The notes beneath the pieces were generated by a model. It ran no database searches and was not told the DNA's origin. It saw only the letters and a list, made by a program, of their open reading frames with translations. Positions 23,212 to 35,907 of a DNA stretch of 64,000 bases are shown here, in pieces. The DNA is taken from assembly GCA_039619475.1 (NCBI GenBank), contig CM077115.1, positions 154,975,774 through 155,039,773 of the forward strand. Direction: 5' to 3'. The stretch comes from Icerya purchasi. Its lineage: Eukaryota; Arthropoda; Insecta; Hemiptera; Monophlebidae. How positions within the stretch are numbered: the stretch's first letter is position 1; each line of letters starts with the position of its first letter. A program made the position numbers and the translations under genes.

Positions 23212-23546
23212 CAGGGTGGACACTCAACCGGGAAAACCTGGAATAAGTCGGGAATTTTATCGTAAAACCTGGAAAAAAGTGAAAATAGCTATATTTTTAA
23301 CGAGAAAAAATCATTGTGCTGCTTTTGAGCTATTATTTGGGTTCCTTGGGTGGTTGGGCGTTGTTCTTCGTTGGCGTACCTAAAAAAAAAATAATAAATA
23401 ACTAGGCCCCAGTAGCGGACACCTTGTCCACGCGCACACATAAACCAATCTCCTTCTGTCTGCAAGTCCGCGACATTCTTCTTTTTGTACAATTTTAGTA
23501 ATCAGGAAATCGGGAATTTAAAAATTATATTTATGTGGCCACTATG
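23212..23546. mobile_element. Small non-autonomous DNA element
   Basis: The left end CAGGGTGGACAC and right end GTGGCCACTATG form imperfect inverted termini. AATTA stands on both sides as a possible short target duplication. The body has the repeated phrases CGGGAA, CCTGGAA and CGGGAATTT. About 335 bp with no coding. The superfamily is not assigned. Confidence 0.5.
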
Positions 23547-24183
23547 AATTAAACTATCCCGATGACAAAAAATAAATGGCACTGGTTGACAGATTGCGAC
23601 TTTGTAATTTTCCATAATCTACACAGGTCGATGAAACGTATACGAGGAAATATTAAAAAAGTATTACTTTTATTTTTTCCTAGCCTATCGAAATTTTGGC
23701 TACTAATAAGAATTGCCGGTTCCCGGCTATTTATTATGGCGCTAATGGAGTGTATTGTACAGACATAACTTCAGTGATTTTTAGGCGTGTTTTGATTTCT
23801 AGTGTGAATAGTGCTGGCAGCAACGCTTAAGCTGGTATTTCTAATATGTATTTCGTGATCGAAAGGTGATTTAAGTATTTCATTTGTACTACTAGTGTAT
23901 TTAACTTGTCAAATGTATGTCGTCGCATAATTTTCTAGAAGAAACAAGTGTAATTAAAAAAGAAAAAAAAACGTATATAATATTAATTGGTATTTAATTG
24001 TTGTTCCAGAGTAAAAGTAGTATATGAATATTCTAAAAAATCTCGGTCAAAATAACAATAGCACATTACGTGTGCCATTCCTGCGCAAAATGGCAAACCG
24101 AAAAAAAAATAATATACACTTAAAATTTAGTATTATGTAAATGTAAATGTAAATGTTATTTTTATCCTAACATAAAAAATACG
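23547..24183. other. No feature recognised
   Basis: Contains an ATGTAA hexamer repeated three to four times near 24136-24155. The short ORF at 23562-23768 shows no family. Confidence 0.4.
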
Positions 24184-24208
24184 TTATTATTATTATTATT
24201 ATTATTAT
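24184..24208. repeat. (ATT)n microsatellite at LINE 3' side
   Basis: About eight ATT triplets immediately downstream, in element orientation, of the decayed R2/R4-type LINE. Confidence 0.95.
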
Positions 24209-24267
24209 CCAAGGAATCACAGCCTTTGCTGGTTTGCTTTATAATACGGCTATATGTCTAGCAAGCA

Positions 24268-24738
24268 TTATAAATTTTCTCCATTTTGATGGTTAAGGAA
24301 GGTCCTTACATTTGTAGCGGCGTTTAATAGAATTGATTTTTGTATCATGTCTACTATATATGGCGCCAGTCCTAGGTTACTTATGTTCTTAACTAAGCTA
24401 TTCGGTATTATGCCATTATTTCCAACAACTAGCGGTATTATTCTAACTGTATTGATCTTCAACATATGCTTCAATTGTTCCCTAAGTTTTTCATATTTAT
24501 TGACTTTATCCTCGAAAACTTTACTTATATTTCTACTATCTGGGACAGCGATATCTATTAATACACTTGATTTCTTCTTTTTATCAATTAATATAATATC
24601 CGGCCTATTATATTCCACTGTTTTATCCGTCAGCACAGTTCTATCCCAGTATAATTTATGATGGTCATTCTCTAAAATTTTTTCTGGTACATATTTGTAA
24701 TATGGTTGCTTAGATTTAATTAAGCCGTATTTAACTCC
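24268..24738 (-). pseudogene. LINE C-terminal restriction-like endonuclease domain (R2/R4 group)
   Basis: The minus-strand frame runs from KYGLIKSKQPYYKYVPEKIL to FLNHQNGENL. It contains LYWDRTVLTDKTVEYNRPD, then PD followed 14 residues later by D in SSVLIDIAVPD. This is the R...PD...D/E signature of the restriction-like endonuclease found C-terminal to RT in R2/R4-type LINEs. Downstream, IIPLVVGNNGIIPNSL and the C-terminal helix are also typical. No frame break is seen across about 150 codons, so this piece is relatively young. The RT and the zinc knuckle are missing: the frame runs straight into polyisoleucine from the (TAA)n tract at 24740-24845. The fragment is enclosed by TAA repeats at both ends. 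Confidence 0.75.
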
Positions 24739-24739
24739 G

Positions 24740-24758
24740 ATTATTATTATTATTATTA

Positions 24759-24820
<62 letters not shown>

Positions 24821-24845
24821 GTTGTTGTTGTTATTATTATTATTA
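24740..24845. repeat. (ATT)n microsatellite, long
   Basis: About 35 triplets of ATT with a few GTT interruptions. It borders the 5' side of the LINE endonuclease fragment and contributes a false polyisoleucine stretch to the minus-strand frame. Confidence 0.97.
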
Positions 24846-25788
24846 ACTCTTCTTCCAGTTTTAAAAGGTTGATTTTAAAAAAAAAATGTTCACTGTTTGT
24901 TTCCCTTCGACATGAAATAAAAATACACATTTACACATTCGTAGTACAGCCGAATTTTAAATGTTTTTAATGTATTTTTAATTTTTCAGGTAACCGAACA
25001 CAACACTATATGTTACATGGCTTGCAGATTTTTAGCTTCACATGTATGCACTGTACTAAAACCAAACCCGGAAAAATTTCGATATTTTCTTGTATACTTT
25101 AAATTTTACTTGTCTGTCGTGTTTAAATTAATTGAGACACCACACGGATTAGTGACATCTTTTCTCATTCTATTGTCTCAGAGAGAAGTTTTTCGTTACA
25201 GTTTAACATTTTTCACGATCGTCTTTAAATAAGACTAATTCTGCTTGTATGTGTGAGTGTCCTGTGCGCATTTTTATAGTACCGGGAAATGCGATGAACT
25301 GTCGCGGTGCACGTAATTATTGTAAAAATTTTAAAATACGTGTAAATACTTGAACAGATCGTCGTCGTTTTGTAACTCAAAACGGGGTCGGTTAGAAATA
25401 ATTCTACAAAATGTGCTAACAGTTAAACTTTCCTATTTAAGTTTCATATTGAACTCTTTTATTTAGGAATATTCTCCTCTTGTTAAAGGAGATAAGTAAG
25501 AAGAACAACTTTAAAAAAAACAAAACACAGAAAAAAAAATCGATCTCACGATCCTGTCCCCTTATTAATTAATAATTGATGAAACCGGAAAAGTAAAAAA
25601 AAAATTATTTTGAATGGAACTGTTCAAGTGTATTTTTTAAACTATTAAGATTATATGTTTCTCCGTGCTGAATGTTATTTTACTCGTTTATGATAATATT
25701 TGTAAACAGCGCACCGAAACTGTGATTAGGTATACTTAACACATTCCGTTTGCCATTCCAATAATTTTACACTAACTCTCTGTATATA

Positions 25789-25826
<38 letters not shown>

Positions 25827-26657
25827 TATATATATATAATTTACTATAATTTATTTTTTAATTTTATTTATTATTTTCCTTGTTGAAAATGTAATCATCG
25901 TCATTTATTTCGAACTATGTCGGTAATTTTTCCTCGTCACCTTCATGCGACAGGCTATCATCTGTTTCTTGTTTAGGCCTCTGTCTTTTTTATTTTTCAA
26001 GATGTAAAATTAAATACTTACAATTATCTGTTTAGAAACAAAAAAAGAAAAAAAAAGAGAAGAGTCTACGATGACATTTTCTTGGAAATAATGCGTGTTT
26101 ATTTTTACTTTTTATAACGCCTTTTACGGTGTGTCCATTTTATAATATATATCTAGAAGAAATCTTATATTTAATTTTATGAATGTAACGAACCGTTTCG
26201 AGCATATGCTTTTCTTCTTTTTATGCATAAATAAATAATTTTAAAAATCGTTATGTGTTTTTTAATCCCCCTCCTAAATGTCAACATGTTTATAATTTAT
26301 TTTTTCACATGAATATATTTATATATGTATATGTATCGAGTAAGCAAGGGAGGGCTTTTAGAAATTCTATCGGTAAAAGGGAATTTCAGATAATTATTCA
26401 ATTTCCGTAAAAATGCTATAATTTTTTTTGAAGAACCAAATAAGATACTTGAAATTATAAAAACCGTAAATTACGCGCTATACATCAGAATTGTACGACG
26501 GAATTAGTGATAGCTGCCGAACAAAACACTGTCGGAATGAAGATTTTTTACGAGTGGTTATTAATTATCGTGTTACAGTTCGGTTAAAATTAACGGTTGA
26601 AGAAGGGGACTAGTAAAGTTGTTACTAATAAAATTTGATGAACTCATTATTTTAATT
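24846..26657. other. No gene recognised; one (TA)n tract
   Basis: AT-rich. It has a (TA)n tract at 25790-25839. The ORF at 25017-25232 shows no family. No RNA gene seen. Confidence 0.5.
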
Positions 26658-26831
26658 ACCGTATTCCTTCGAATTTAAGACGCGCATTTTTTACTCGATT
26701 AAAGGGCTTGGGTGCGTTTTAAATTCGAAGTAATACGGTATTATTTTCATGGTGCGTTATTATGTCGCAAATCTCGTTTTATTTATGTACAATGTTGGTA
26801 TTAAACGATTTTTAGAAATATTATATCACTC

Positions 26832-27247
26832 CAGGCCCGTGCCCAGAATTTTGGAGGGGGGGGGGGGTGGAAATTTTCTTTGCATATTTATTTTATAATA
26901 CATTTTTCACTAATATTCGTACTATTAATAATTTCCATCATTTTGATTTATATATTAATAATTTACATAAATGAATTACCCCTTATATGAACATTAATAA
27001 AAATTACATATGTTATTAATTATACTCGTAATAAAAAATTTTTTGCATAAAATATTAATGAAGTACCTAAAAATATGGGGCATATTTTTTCTTTTTTCTT
27101 TTGAAAGTAGGTAAAAACACCCTAAAAAATCATCAATATTTATTTTAAATTTGTGGTTTTTTTCAGATTTTTTTTGTATTTATAATAACTATTTCAGTTC
27201 TCATGGGGGGGGGGGTTAACCCCCCCCCCCCCATGGACACGGCCTTG
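26832..27247 (-). mobile_element. hAT-type MITE, copy 1 (complete)
   Basis: 416 bp. The left end is CAGGCCCGTGCCCAG and the right end GGACACGGCCTTG. The element is flanked by a perfect 8-bp duplication TATCACTC (26824-26831 and 27248-27255). Eight-base duplications and CAG/CTG-like ends are characteristic of hAT elements. No coding capacity. Long G and C runs lie near both ends. Confidence 0.9.
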
Positions 27248-27559
27248 TATCACTCACTTTAACGAATATGGTGCTATTCAAGTAACCAAGTGGATCGTAA
27301 GGGTGGTATTTCCGATGAAGAAGTGAAAGAAATTGTTTGCATTTATTCGTCGATATGCAGAGTCTGTAGCTATCACTGTGCCCCTGGTTGTTCACCTAAT
27401 CATTGGAAGTATTAACCTTTTTTGAAAGAATACCATCCAACGAAAATAAATCTACTTTTTATCGACGATATGTAAACAGCTGGCAACCCGCTATTCGAGT
27501 GTCATTAAATTATGAGTATTCCAACAGTTATGGAAAACTTATTGTCCATACATCATCAC

Positions 27560-27690
27560 TATGAAACCGACATATGACTTATGTGACGTCTGTTACAAAT
27601 TCCTCGTTAGTAAAATTAGCGTTACAATTAACGCCAGTGATGAAAAAAAGCAAGCTGTATTGGATGAATATTGCAATCATTTACACAATT
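27560..27690 (+). pseudogene. Decayed transposon coding trace
   Basis: Reads KPTYDLCDVCYKFLVSKISV and then DEKKQAVLDEYCNHLHN before a stop. A C-x2-C pair followed by a charged helix and H-x2-H is reminiscent of a zinc-binding segment in some DNA-transposon proteins. It lies inside the 26658-27897 element. The family is not identified. Confidence 0.3.
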
Positions 27691-28099
27691 GACTAATGTT
27701 CAGCTTGAGGAAAAATACCGAGAAATTAGGAGAATCTAACTGTTTGATGATATTGATGGATTACGCATAGAATGTGTTAATGTACCATCCTGGACCACAG
27801 CAAGTTGGAAGTGTGTATTTCAAGTCCCTTTCTTCCAAATACCCTTTTCCTAAATGCCTAGTAATTACGATGCGTCTTAAATTCGGAGGAATACGGTACT
27901 TATTGAATGAATCATTCTTATAGACTTTTATAAAATAATAATATATTAGAAGCTAATATACTCATAGCTTCATGATCAGAGAAGATCGAACATTTCACAT
28001 TGAAAATTAAAACGGAATATTTGAAAGTAATGATGAAATATTCAAAAATAAATAGAACGATAAGTAAATAAAGGTAATTTCAATCGATCCGCTTCTTAA

Positions 28100-29872
28100 T
28101 TCCCTCTTCTTTTAAATTTCGGATGACGATGGGCTTTAACTTCCCGATTATGCGATATAACATACAAGGTCAACTCGCGAGCTTTTCCGAATGTTCACGA
28201 ATTATAGGTAATGTTACAGCGGATTCATTAGCTCATTCACCGCCTGCTTTCGATAGAACAGTTTCGTTTAACGTATTTTTAGCTTTTTTTCATGTTCGTT
28301 TTAGACTTCGAATGGCAGTTTCTGTTCTCTACTTCAATTTTTAATGTTGGCTCCTTTTATATTGAACCGTTTCTTCCTCCTCCGCATCCGTAGTTTTTCG
28401 ATTGCGATATTTTGCAATTTCGGTTGTTTGTTGCTTTTGTTTTAATCGTAGTCTCCTTTATGGACGATATTTCGATTTTTAAATGATCTAAATTTGTATT
28501 ATGCTTCCCCTCTCGTAACGCGTTGATCATGTTTAAATGTTTGGTCCTTTCTATCGAACGATTTTCTTGTTTTCTCTTTTAAAACTTGCACCCCTAATCC
28601 GGTTCCAATGGTTCTATTATTCCATTTCATTCGATTTTTTCCGTTATTTAGATTTTTTGTAAGACTTTACTTCACTTTTTTCTTTTATCTAATTCTTGAG
28701 ATTAATGTCGTCCCCGTTCGAGATATACCAAAACAAATAAAAACAAAACAAAAAACAGGTCAGTCGCTATTTATCTGTTTGCGCACATTCCATTAATGTT
28801 CTCATCGCGTTATGTCTTCACCCCTCGGGTTAAATATTTTCGTTTTATTTTACCTCGTAAAATCACGGTTCTTTCGTAATTCTTCGCTTTTCTAAATTTT
28901 CTCCTTACACGTTTTCTCTGATAACAATCTTCCTTTTACTTTTCCCGTGATTTTAGTAACGCATGGAAGTACATCAAATTCTCCTCTCTCCCGATCCGAA
29001 TTAATTCCTCCCCATACACAGTATAGTCTTCTATGAATTCCTTCATCTCTGCTGGCTTTTCCTTCCCGTGTTTTAATATTTACTCATGATGTGGCTCCGA
29101 GAGTGATGGTGTGGCTGGGAGATGCGTTTATACGTCTCCTTCGTTCCATTACTCAGAGCCCTTTAAACTTCCTTCTGCTCTATCTTCTCAGCCGAATCGA
29201 TCTCCATTCTTCGTGCCGTATATATTTTATTTTCCCTATAAATGGATTTTGCGAATTCGCGATCTTTTCCGACTCTAAAGGTGTCCTCCGAGCCATCCCT
29301 CTTTCCCATCGTTTCATCCTCATAGATTTTCTGTGGGTTTCTAGTCATTCCGATATAGAGGACGATGACTTTGCCGACACAGCTTGACGCTATGGTCTAT
29401 TCCTCGACTATTTCCTTTTTTCAGACATCCTCGTCCTAACCGTCTTCAATCATTCTAAATTTTGGCTGGACGACACTTATCCATCTTTATTCTCTAATCG
29501 TTATTCACAGTTCTATTCCTGTCTGCCGTCGTTCCACTGTTCTTTCCGTAATTCGATTCAGGGGTACTCGTTTTCGGTTCTCTCTGCCGCCTTCTCCTTA
29601 TTGCTCTCTTCATGCTACTCAGTCAGTCAACTTGTATTCGCGATTCTAATCATATTATTTTCTCCTTCTCAACGATCGTTCTGTTCTATACATTTAACTT
29701 TTAGCTTTGGTGTCTTCCTACTTCGTATAACGTAACCTATATCCTTTCCTTCCCATTATCTTCTGTTGCTCTCTTGCTAATATTCTGTCTTCCCTCTCTG
29801 ATCGCCTAGCTATTTAGTTTGATCATGTTGTTGTGTCGAGGCCGCTGGCGCGCCCGAGAAAAAAGAAAACAA
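28100..29872 (+). mobile_element. Decayed jockey/R1/I-type LINE with RNase H, 3' part
   Basis: Plus-strand traces in order: a possible RT catalytic box (SFMDDISIFK near 28450-28490); an RNase H domain in frame 29091-29387 with FAIFSDSKGVLRAIPL and DFLWVSSHSDIEDDDFAD (family pattern DSK..L...WVPSHVGI.GNE.AD); and a C-terminal zinc-knuckle trace DSNHIIF near 29640. The 3' end resembles other copies in the window (GCTGGCGCGCCCGAG, then A-rich sequence at 29850-29872). Many stops; non-functional. Confidence 0.65.
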
Positions 29873-31061
29873 TTTAATATCTTATGTAGTTTCACAAAAC
29901 GCTAAATTAAGAAATAAAAGGAACATTAAATTTGCCGCTTCATTTTCGGTAGGCAACTTGATTTAATTTATATAATTTCGCTCGATACAATTTATATGCG
30001 TAAATTGATCAACGGAAACGTAGCCGTAAAATTATAGAAATGTTAACTCATCATTATCTGCGGAAGAAGAAATTTCAAAATATTAATCTACCTGACGATG
30101 GAATTCTGTTAAATAACCAGCGACGAATTTGCTAGCCGAATCAAAATCAAACGTACACTAATTGAAGTGAGTAGATTTATTCAACCGCAACATATTACCG
30201 CGTACTGATTTACGTTTGGTGGGTAGGCAGTATTATTATACGCTTTATATAATTCTTCCGCGGTATAGGAATGTGTTCGTGTTACAAAAGTACTTTAAAT
30301 GTAAATATGTGACTAAAAGGAAAAACCTGATTTTCGGAAAATTTTTCATTCCACTCATTTTATGAAAGTTTTTAACATTAATTTGGCTTACGAATTTAGT
30401 AGAATTAGAATTGTCGGTGAAATATTAAGCAAAGTAAGAAAAATATGTCACCGACGTTTTTATACAGCTTTTGAGACGTGTGAATACGATTTATTCTTAT
30501 TATTATTATCATCATTTTGTTTTAAAAATGTTTGCAAACAACAGTTAGGATGATAGGTATACTTTCAAAAACATTCATGGGAGAATAAGAGACGCCGATA
30601 TACAAAGGTGTTTCATCTCACAGCATGTTCTATCAATAATTTTGCATACACACAATTCTTTTATTCTGATAAACAAATCTTCATGGTTGAAACAGTACGT
30701 TTTGCGGTAAGATCATTACCGACCAAGGTATATCCCCATATTTATAGCAAGAAAGTACGCGTATCGAAGGAATTTCAAAATTTTTTTTAGAAAATACTTT
30801 TGCTTGTGACGCTGAAGACGGAATGTTTGTATCGGCTACATTAGCGACAGAAACGATAATAAACACATCGAGTGGATTTTTTTTTTTTTGACACGTCAAC
30901 TACGGGCATTAACCTCCTGCGCAAATGAAATTTTTGTAAGTTCCAACGTCCAGCAGTAAGATTCTATCCTGGCCAGACAACACTACCTAAACGCTACGAT
31001 AACTGGCTCTAAGTGGATTACACACAACTTGCGTTCTTATTACAAAAAAAAATATACACAC

Positions 31062-31103
<42 letters not shown>

Positions 31104-34100
31104 ATAAAAAGAGACCTTTGAAGTGCCTTGTGAACATTCCGTTACATGCGCTAACTCTTCCGGGGGGGCATTATTTGTATTTCAAACGACTTTACTAACG
31201 TTGGTTTTTTTTTTTTTTATTAAATTTTAATGAACGGAACTTTCAGTAACTCGTTTTAGTCTGCGCTATTTGCAAAATGTTCAATTGTTTTTAAGAACGG
31301 CAAAAAAAAAGAGAAAAAGAAAAAAAGTTTGAGGCGGGGTCTTACGATTAAATATTCTCTCTAGGAGCGTGGATATGTATATTATCTAATAAAATAGAAG
31401 TGCCGATCTTGCGTTTAAAATCCAATAATTAACAGATACTGCATACAGACCTATTATATGGAGGTCAAAATACTCCCCAAAAACTTTTCTTAGTAACAAA
31501 ATATTACCAGAAATGTGAAAATCTGCTCCGTATTATTTACTGCGCGATGATGTGGCTAGTATTTTTAAATGTTTTGTTTTATAAACGAAAAAAATAAAAA
31601 CATATAAAGTTAAACATACAAAAAATGTTAAAATTATCCATACAAATATTGAAGACTATCTAACAATAAAACAAGGAAGTAAAAGTAAAGTAAAGTAAGT
31701 CCCATATACCCTTGATAAGGTAGCACGGACTGTGAAGTTAAGCTTTTCATAATGGTACTAAGTTCAACGGCACTGATAAGAATAGGAGGGAGCCAGTTCT
31801 TTTATCTTTTTGTTTCGAGTTTTTGGGCGCATCGACTATGGCCATTAACCTAGGGCGGGCGAAATTTTTAGTAGTTTCAATGTGCGACAACGGAATATGT
31901 CCTACCTGAACGAAACACAATTAACTAACCAACTTCGCCACAGTAGCTGACAACAAGTAAGGGTTACCATTTCTTTTTACTGTAGAAAACAATGGATCAT
32001 CATCCTCTCCGGGGACTACCGGGGTATGTTAATGCTGGCTAGCAGCTTGACTACATAGTCTTCCATTTCATCAATATAATTAAATTTATAATTTTCTTAT
32101 AATAGTTGCGTTTGTTTTTATTTTTAACGTAAACGTGTTTTACGGCTAGGAAAAATCACTAGCCAAATAATAACGATCAGAGCGTGTGAAACGTTTTTGC
32201 ATATTGAAGGGGATGAAAGGGAAGGAAAATAGGAGGCGGGAAACGGAAACATTGTCCGAAAAGTGAAATAGAGTGTGTTGAAACAAAAGCGTATTTCACG
32301 TTATCTCATGATGTGCGCAATTCGAATAGCACCCGTTGCTTAAAAATGAGGAAAGGTAGTAAATATGGTTTCAGCAAGAAGGAAAATATTTCGAAATGAC
32401 TTTTCCGATTAATAGGGTCTTGCGGGAAATGCCATTTGACTTCATTCTCGGAGGCGATTCGATGTGAAAGAGCCACTCGCGTCGTCAGTTTTTATCCGAG
32501 TTCATTGGCGGGGCATTTAATTTAGATCCGAATAACAACCCCTCTTTTGTACGGACGTAACATTTACACGCGTCATCATGTTGAACATTTGGGGAAAGGC
32601 AGAATTACATTTCGTAAATTTAATCGCTGCATAAAAGGCTTTTGTATTGACTATTACAGATGCGTACAAAACCCACTTCGGAAGAATTATTTAATTTTCA
32701 CAAACAAAAACTAATTGTTTTTACTTAAAAGTTTTACTATTACTCGGGGAATAGAACTAGTTCAATCGCATTATTAGTTCAATATTTGCACGTGGCTGAT
32801 TATAATAGTGGTGCGGATTGAGTTTTTCAATTAAAAGACGAACAAATCCTAATGATATTTTGATGTTTCTTATTAAAGAAGACAAAAATTGCAACACGAT
32901 CCTGAACTCAATTAGTATTTTTTTTTTTTTTTTTTTTTGCCATTTTTCAGCTAACAAAATGCTTCATGCGCTGGTCTAGTTAATGAACTACACTGTTGAT
33001 ATGCGGTTTTGAATGAGAATATAAACTCCGACTAGACTGACAATGCTTGCTTTTTTCTCCTGGCTATACACAGACCTTCACGCATACCATCGTGAACTGA
33101 ACTTTCTTCCGGATTAGTAAAAGGTGTTTGTCTTCGTGTAACATATATGTGCTTTTCTTTTTAAAATGCCTCACGATTTTAGCGAATAAAATTTATACTT
33201 TCATTGCCATATAACAAAATTTTTGAGTTTTCCGATTTGTTAAAATTACTAATGAATTAGGCAAAAGCGGTATGTTAATTTCTCGAAAATTCTTTCTGTT
33301 ACGTATATTATTATATCCTAAACAACGTGAGGTGATAGTGCATCTGAGATGAGTAACTATTTAAATAAAGTCGGTTTAAAATTAACGAACGAAGAACGCG
33401 TGAACCGACGCCAAAAATCGCTGGGAATTGACGGCTGGGACGACAAAGCTTCCAATTATTTATTATTCCGATTGTACATATCGTGTCATAAAAACAATAC
33501 TAATAATTATCATTCGGCCTAGCGTAATGCATTTTCTTCGTATTTATTTCGGTTTTTAGCCTTATATCGGAAGAAAAGAAAAAGTTTATAATTCTCGGAA
33601 AATAAGCTTCTAGCTTCGAGTGCGCGTAATTTCAATCATTTGCGTAAACAATTTATAGCTATCAGTCGCATTTATTACTTATCAAAGTAACACGGGGTAG
33701 ACCGAAATTTCGATATCGGATGAATTCAAATGATAAAATGAGATAAAAAAACAAAATTATCGCTACACAATTATCAACAAATGACAGTGTTCTATATTGC
33801 TGCCGATATTTAAATCGATTCTCATTGTACTTCTGATATCTTGTCTTTGTAATACAGCGTAGTTGTGAAATGTGTTTATTATATAGTTCGTGTCATATAA
33901 AACGTATGTATATTGTTTATGCGCATACGGTTCCTGCAATTTCAGAAATGCTTAAAAGACTAAAATGAAACGAAAGTGTAATTCTTCGTAAAAAGTTTTA
34001 GACTTTGTTTTCAACGAAGTTCCTTATCCAAATGGAAACTTTTTCTGAAAGTCCCGCTCTTACACGTAGCGACCTTTGATCACATACAATTCATTTGAAA

Positions 34101-34430
34101 TCTACAAAACTCCTCTGTTTTCAACGAATTAATTTTGAAATCGAGTACTTTTGTTCGTGGAAGTATTTTTCAAGCCTCGTGTTTCAGTTAACTTTTTGTC
34201 ATTCTGAAGTATGGCTACCCCTCCCCCCCCATTTAATAAAAAAATATTAACCATAATGTAAAGATGTGCGCGTACATTCGAAATTCTATAACGCACAAAA
34301 ACTTACACTGTTTAACAGTCACTTAATTCATCGTAAAAGTGCGTGAAAACTGCATTTTCAGGATTCTCAGAATAAATCTTTTCATTTCTAGTAACGGTAC
34401 GATGTTAGAATAACATTTCACATGCTTTTT
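29873..34430. other. No gene recognised
   Basis: Holds a (TA)n tract at 31063-31106, a poly-T run at 32919-32938, and two related short segments (about 30890-30960 and 31830-31900) sharing GGCATTAACCT and GAAATTTTT blocks. The ORFs at 30362-30553 and 30608-30790 have no recognisable family. No tRNA or rRNA seen. Confidence 0.5.
31063..31106. repeat. (TA)n microsatellite
   Basis: About 20 TA units. Directly visible. Confidence 0.95.
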
Positions 34431-34439
34431 TGACCCTCT

Positions 34440-34769
34440 CTAGCTGTCTCTCGGTCAGCTCATTTGGTACCTAATTTGGGGCCATCTTCCGAATCTTTCT
34501 CATCTCTTGTGGGTGACATTGGGGACAGCATGTTGATTAACATGCTCCGCGAGTTGTTCCTGTGTTTGTGCATTGTCTTGGTCCAGCAACGGTTGTAATT
34601 CTGCATCTTCGTACCTTTTTGGCGGTTTTTCACATTCCTCGTCTAAGACATCAAAATCGTCTCTTTTGAAACGCCGAAACCTCATACGTATCCTGTGATG
34701 AAACGTGTTCCTTAAGGTTTTCGAAGCAGTCGGTATAAGTGGGCAGCAATTTCTTTCAAATGAAAACAA
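34440..34769 (-). pseudogene. Mariner transposase N-terminal (HTH) fragment
   Basis: Minus-strand frame 34500-34769 contains FKRDDFDVLDEECEKPPKRY, then EDAELQPLLDQDNAQTQEQL and AEHVN. This matches the linker and second helix-turn-helix of mariner transposases (pattern DDFDL.D..R.GRPKKFED.EL..LLDED..QTQ.ELAE). After a frame change at about 34500 the trace VPNELTERQ continues. GRPKKF is degraded to EKPPKRY. No catalytic core follows, so this is a fragment. Confidence 0.75.
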
Positions 34770-34799
34770 AAAAATAACGCTGTCCGCGAACGCTCTTCA

Positions 34800-35880
34800 T
34801 TTGACACAAATTTCGACATATTGAACGCAGCGAAATAATATGCTATACAAACACTTTTTCAATTTATCCCTGATGCGCGTTTGTTGATATGCCACATATG
34901 TATGTACGTGTCAAATTTTTAAACTATGTACATTAATGTGCGCCATCTGGTTTCTCAAATCCGCATTTCATACACACCTGATGGATGCCTGTGTATCGGA
35001 TCGAAAGTGTATAAAAAACTGAAAAACGGTAACACGTTTAGGAATTTTGTTAATAACAAAAAATTACGCATTTCTAAAAAATTTCTGCAATAATAATCGG
35101 CGATAAACGAAGAAAAAAGTCGAGGACGACCGAATTTAAATAAACCAAAACCTATCTAAAAGAACGTTATGGGAAATTTGGCTCAGGAAGAGTACTTTCG
35201 ACTCCACTTCGCATTGAAATAAATGAAAATAACATTCGGATGTTAGCAATATTTAGTTTGAAGAATTTTTGAAGAACTAACTAATTAATAAAAAATTTTA
35301 ACGTAGATTGTTAGAGTTCATCACTATCGGTGCCAAAACATTATTATTCCAAATTGGAACAAGTTCTATCATAACTACAATTTGTTGAGTGGAACGCGCT
35401 ATCAATTATCAGACACAGCTGCATTTCATTTCGCTGTAGATTAAGAATAACAGATAATAAACGTTACTTCGACACTGGATTGTGAAATGATAGATATGTA
35501 CAGGTGTAATAAGAGGAAAAAGAAAAAGTTTTGTTAAGAATATCTTCTTAAAAAAGATTACAAAGGTAACAAATTGTAATAGACCTTTCGTTGCCTACAG
35601 AATATACATATATAGGGAGATTAGTGTTTCGGAAATTTTGGTAATACTTCATAGGTGTTTAGTTAATTATAAAAAAAAAAAAAGGGTAATTAAGATGATG
35701 ATGAAGTACAAATAAATCGATAATCGTGACGAATGACTTCTGTAAAGAAAGGTGATTAAAGTTCGGTAAAGAATCCGGAGGTATAAAATAAAATTAAACG
35801 TTGCAGCTGTCTGTGTAGAAATTAGAAGTGAACAATTTTGTACCGATTAATTAAGTATAAAACAAATAAATACGCTATTA
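34800..35880. other. No feature recognised
   Basis: AT-rich sequence between the mariner fragment and the fold-back element. Nothing supported. Confidence 0.4.
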
Positions 35881-35907
35881 AAATATACTGTAGTGTTTTT
35901 TTTTAAA

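Larger units (their letters stand above)
26658..27897. mobile_element. TIR DNA element with internal TIR copy
   Basis: The left end ACCGTATTCCTTCGAATTTA at 26658 and the inverted right end (TTAAATTCGGAGGAATACGGT) at about 27875-27895 form termini of roughly 28 bp. A second inverted copy at 26712-26739 makes a small palindrome at the left end. The interior carries the MITE at 26832-27247 and a decayed coding trace. About 1.24 kb in total. The superfamily is not assigned. Confidence 0.6.

Noticed and set aside
24740..24930. Polyisoleucine protein segment fused to the LINE endonuclease
   Set aside because: It is the translation of a (TAA)n microsatellite, not a real protein region.
31660..31800. 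5S rRNA-like phrase (GAAGTTAAGC)
   Set aside because: Only a short match; the rest of the sequence does not follow 5S rRNA.
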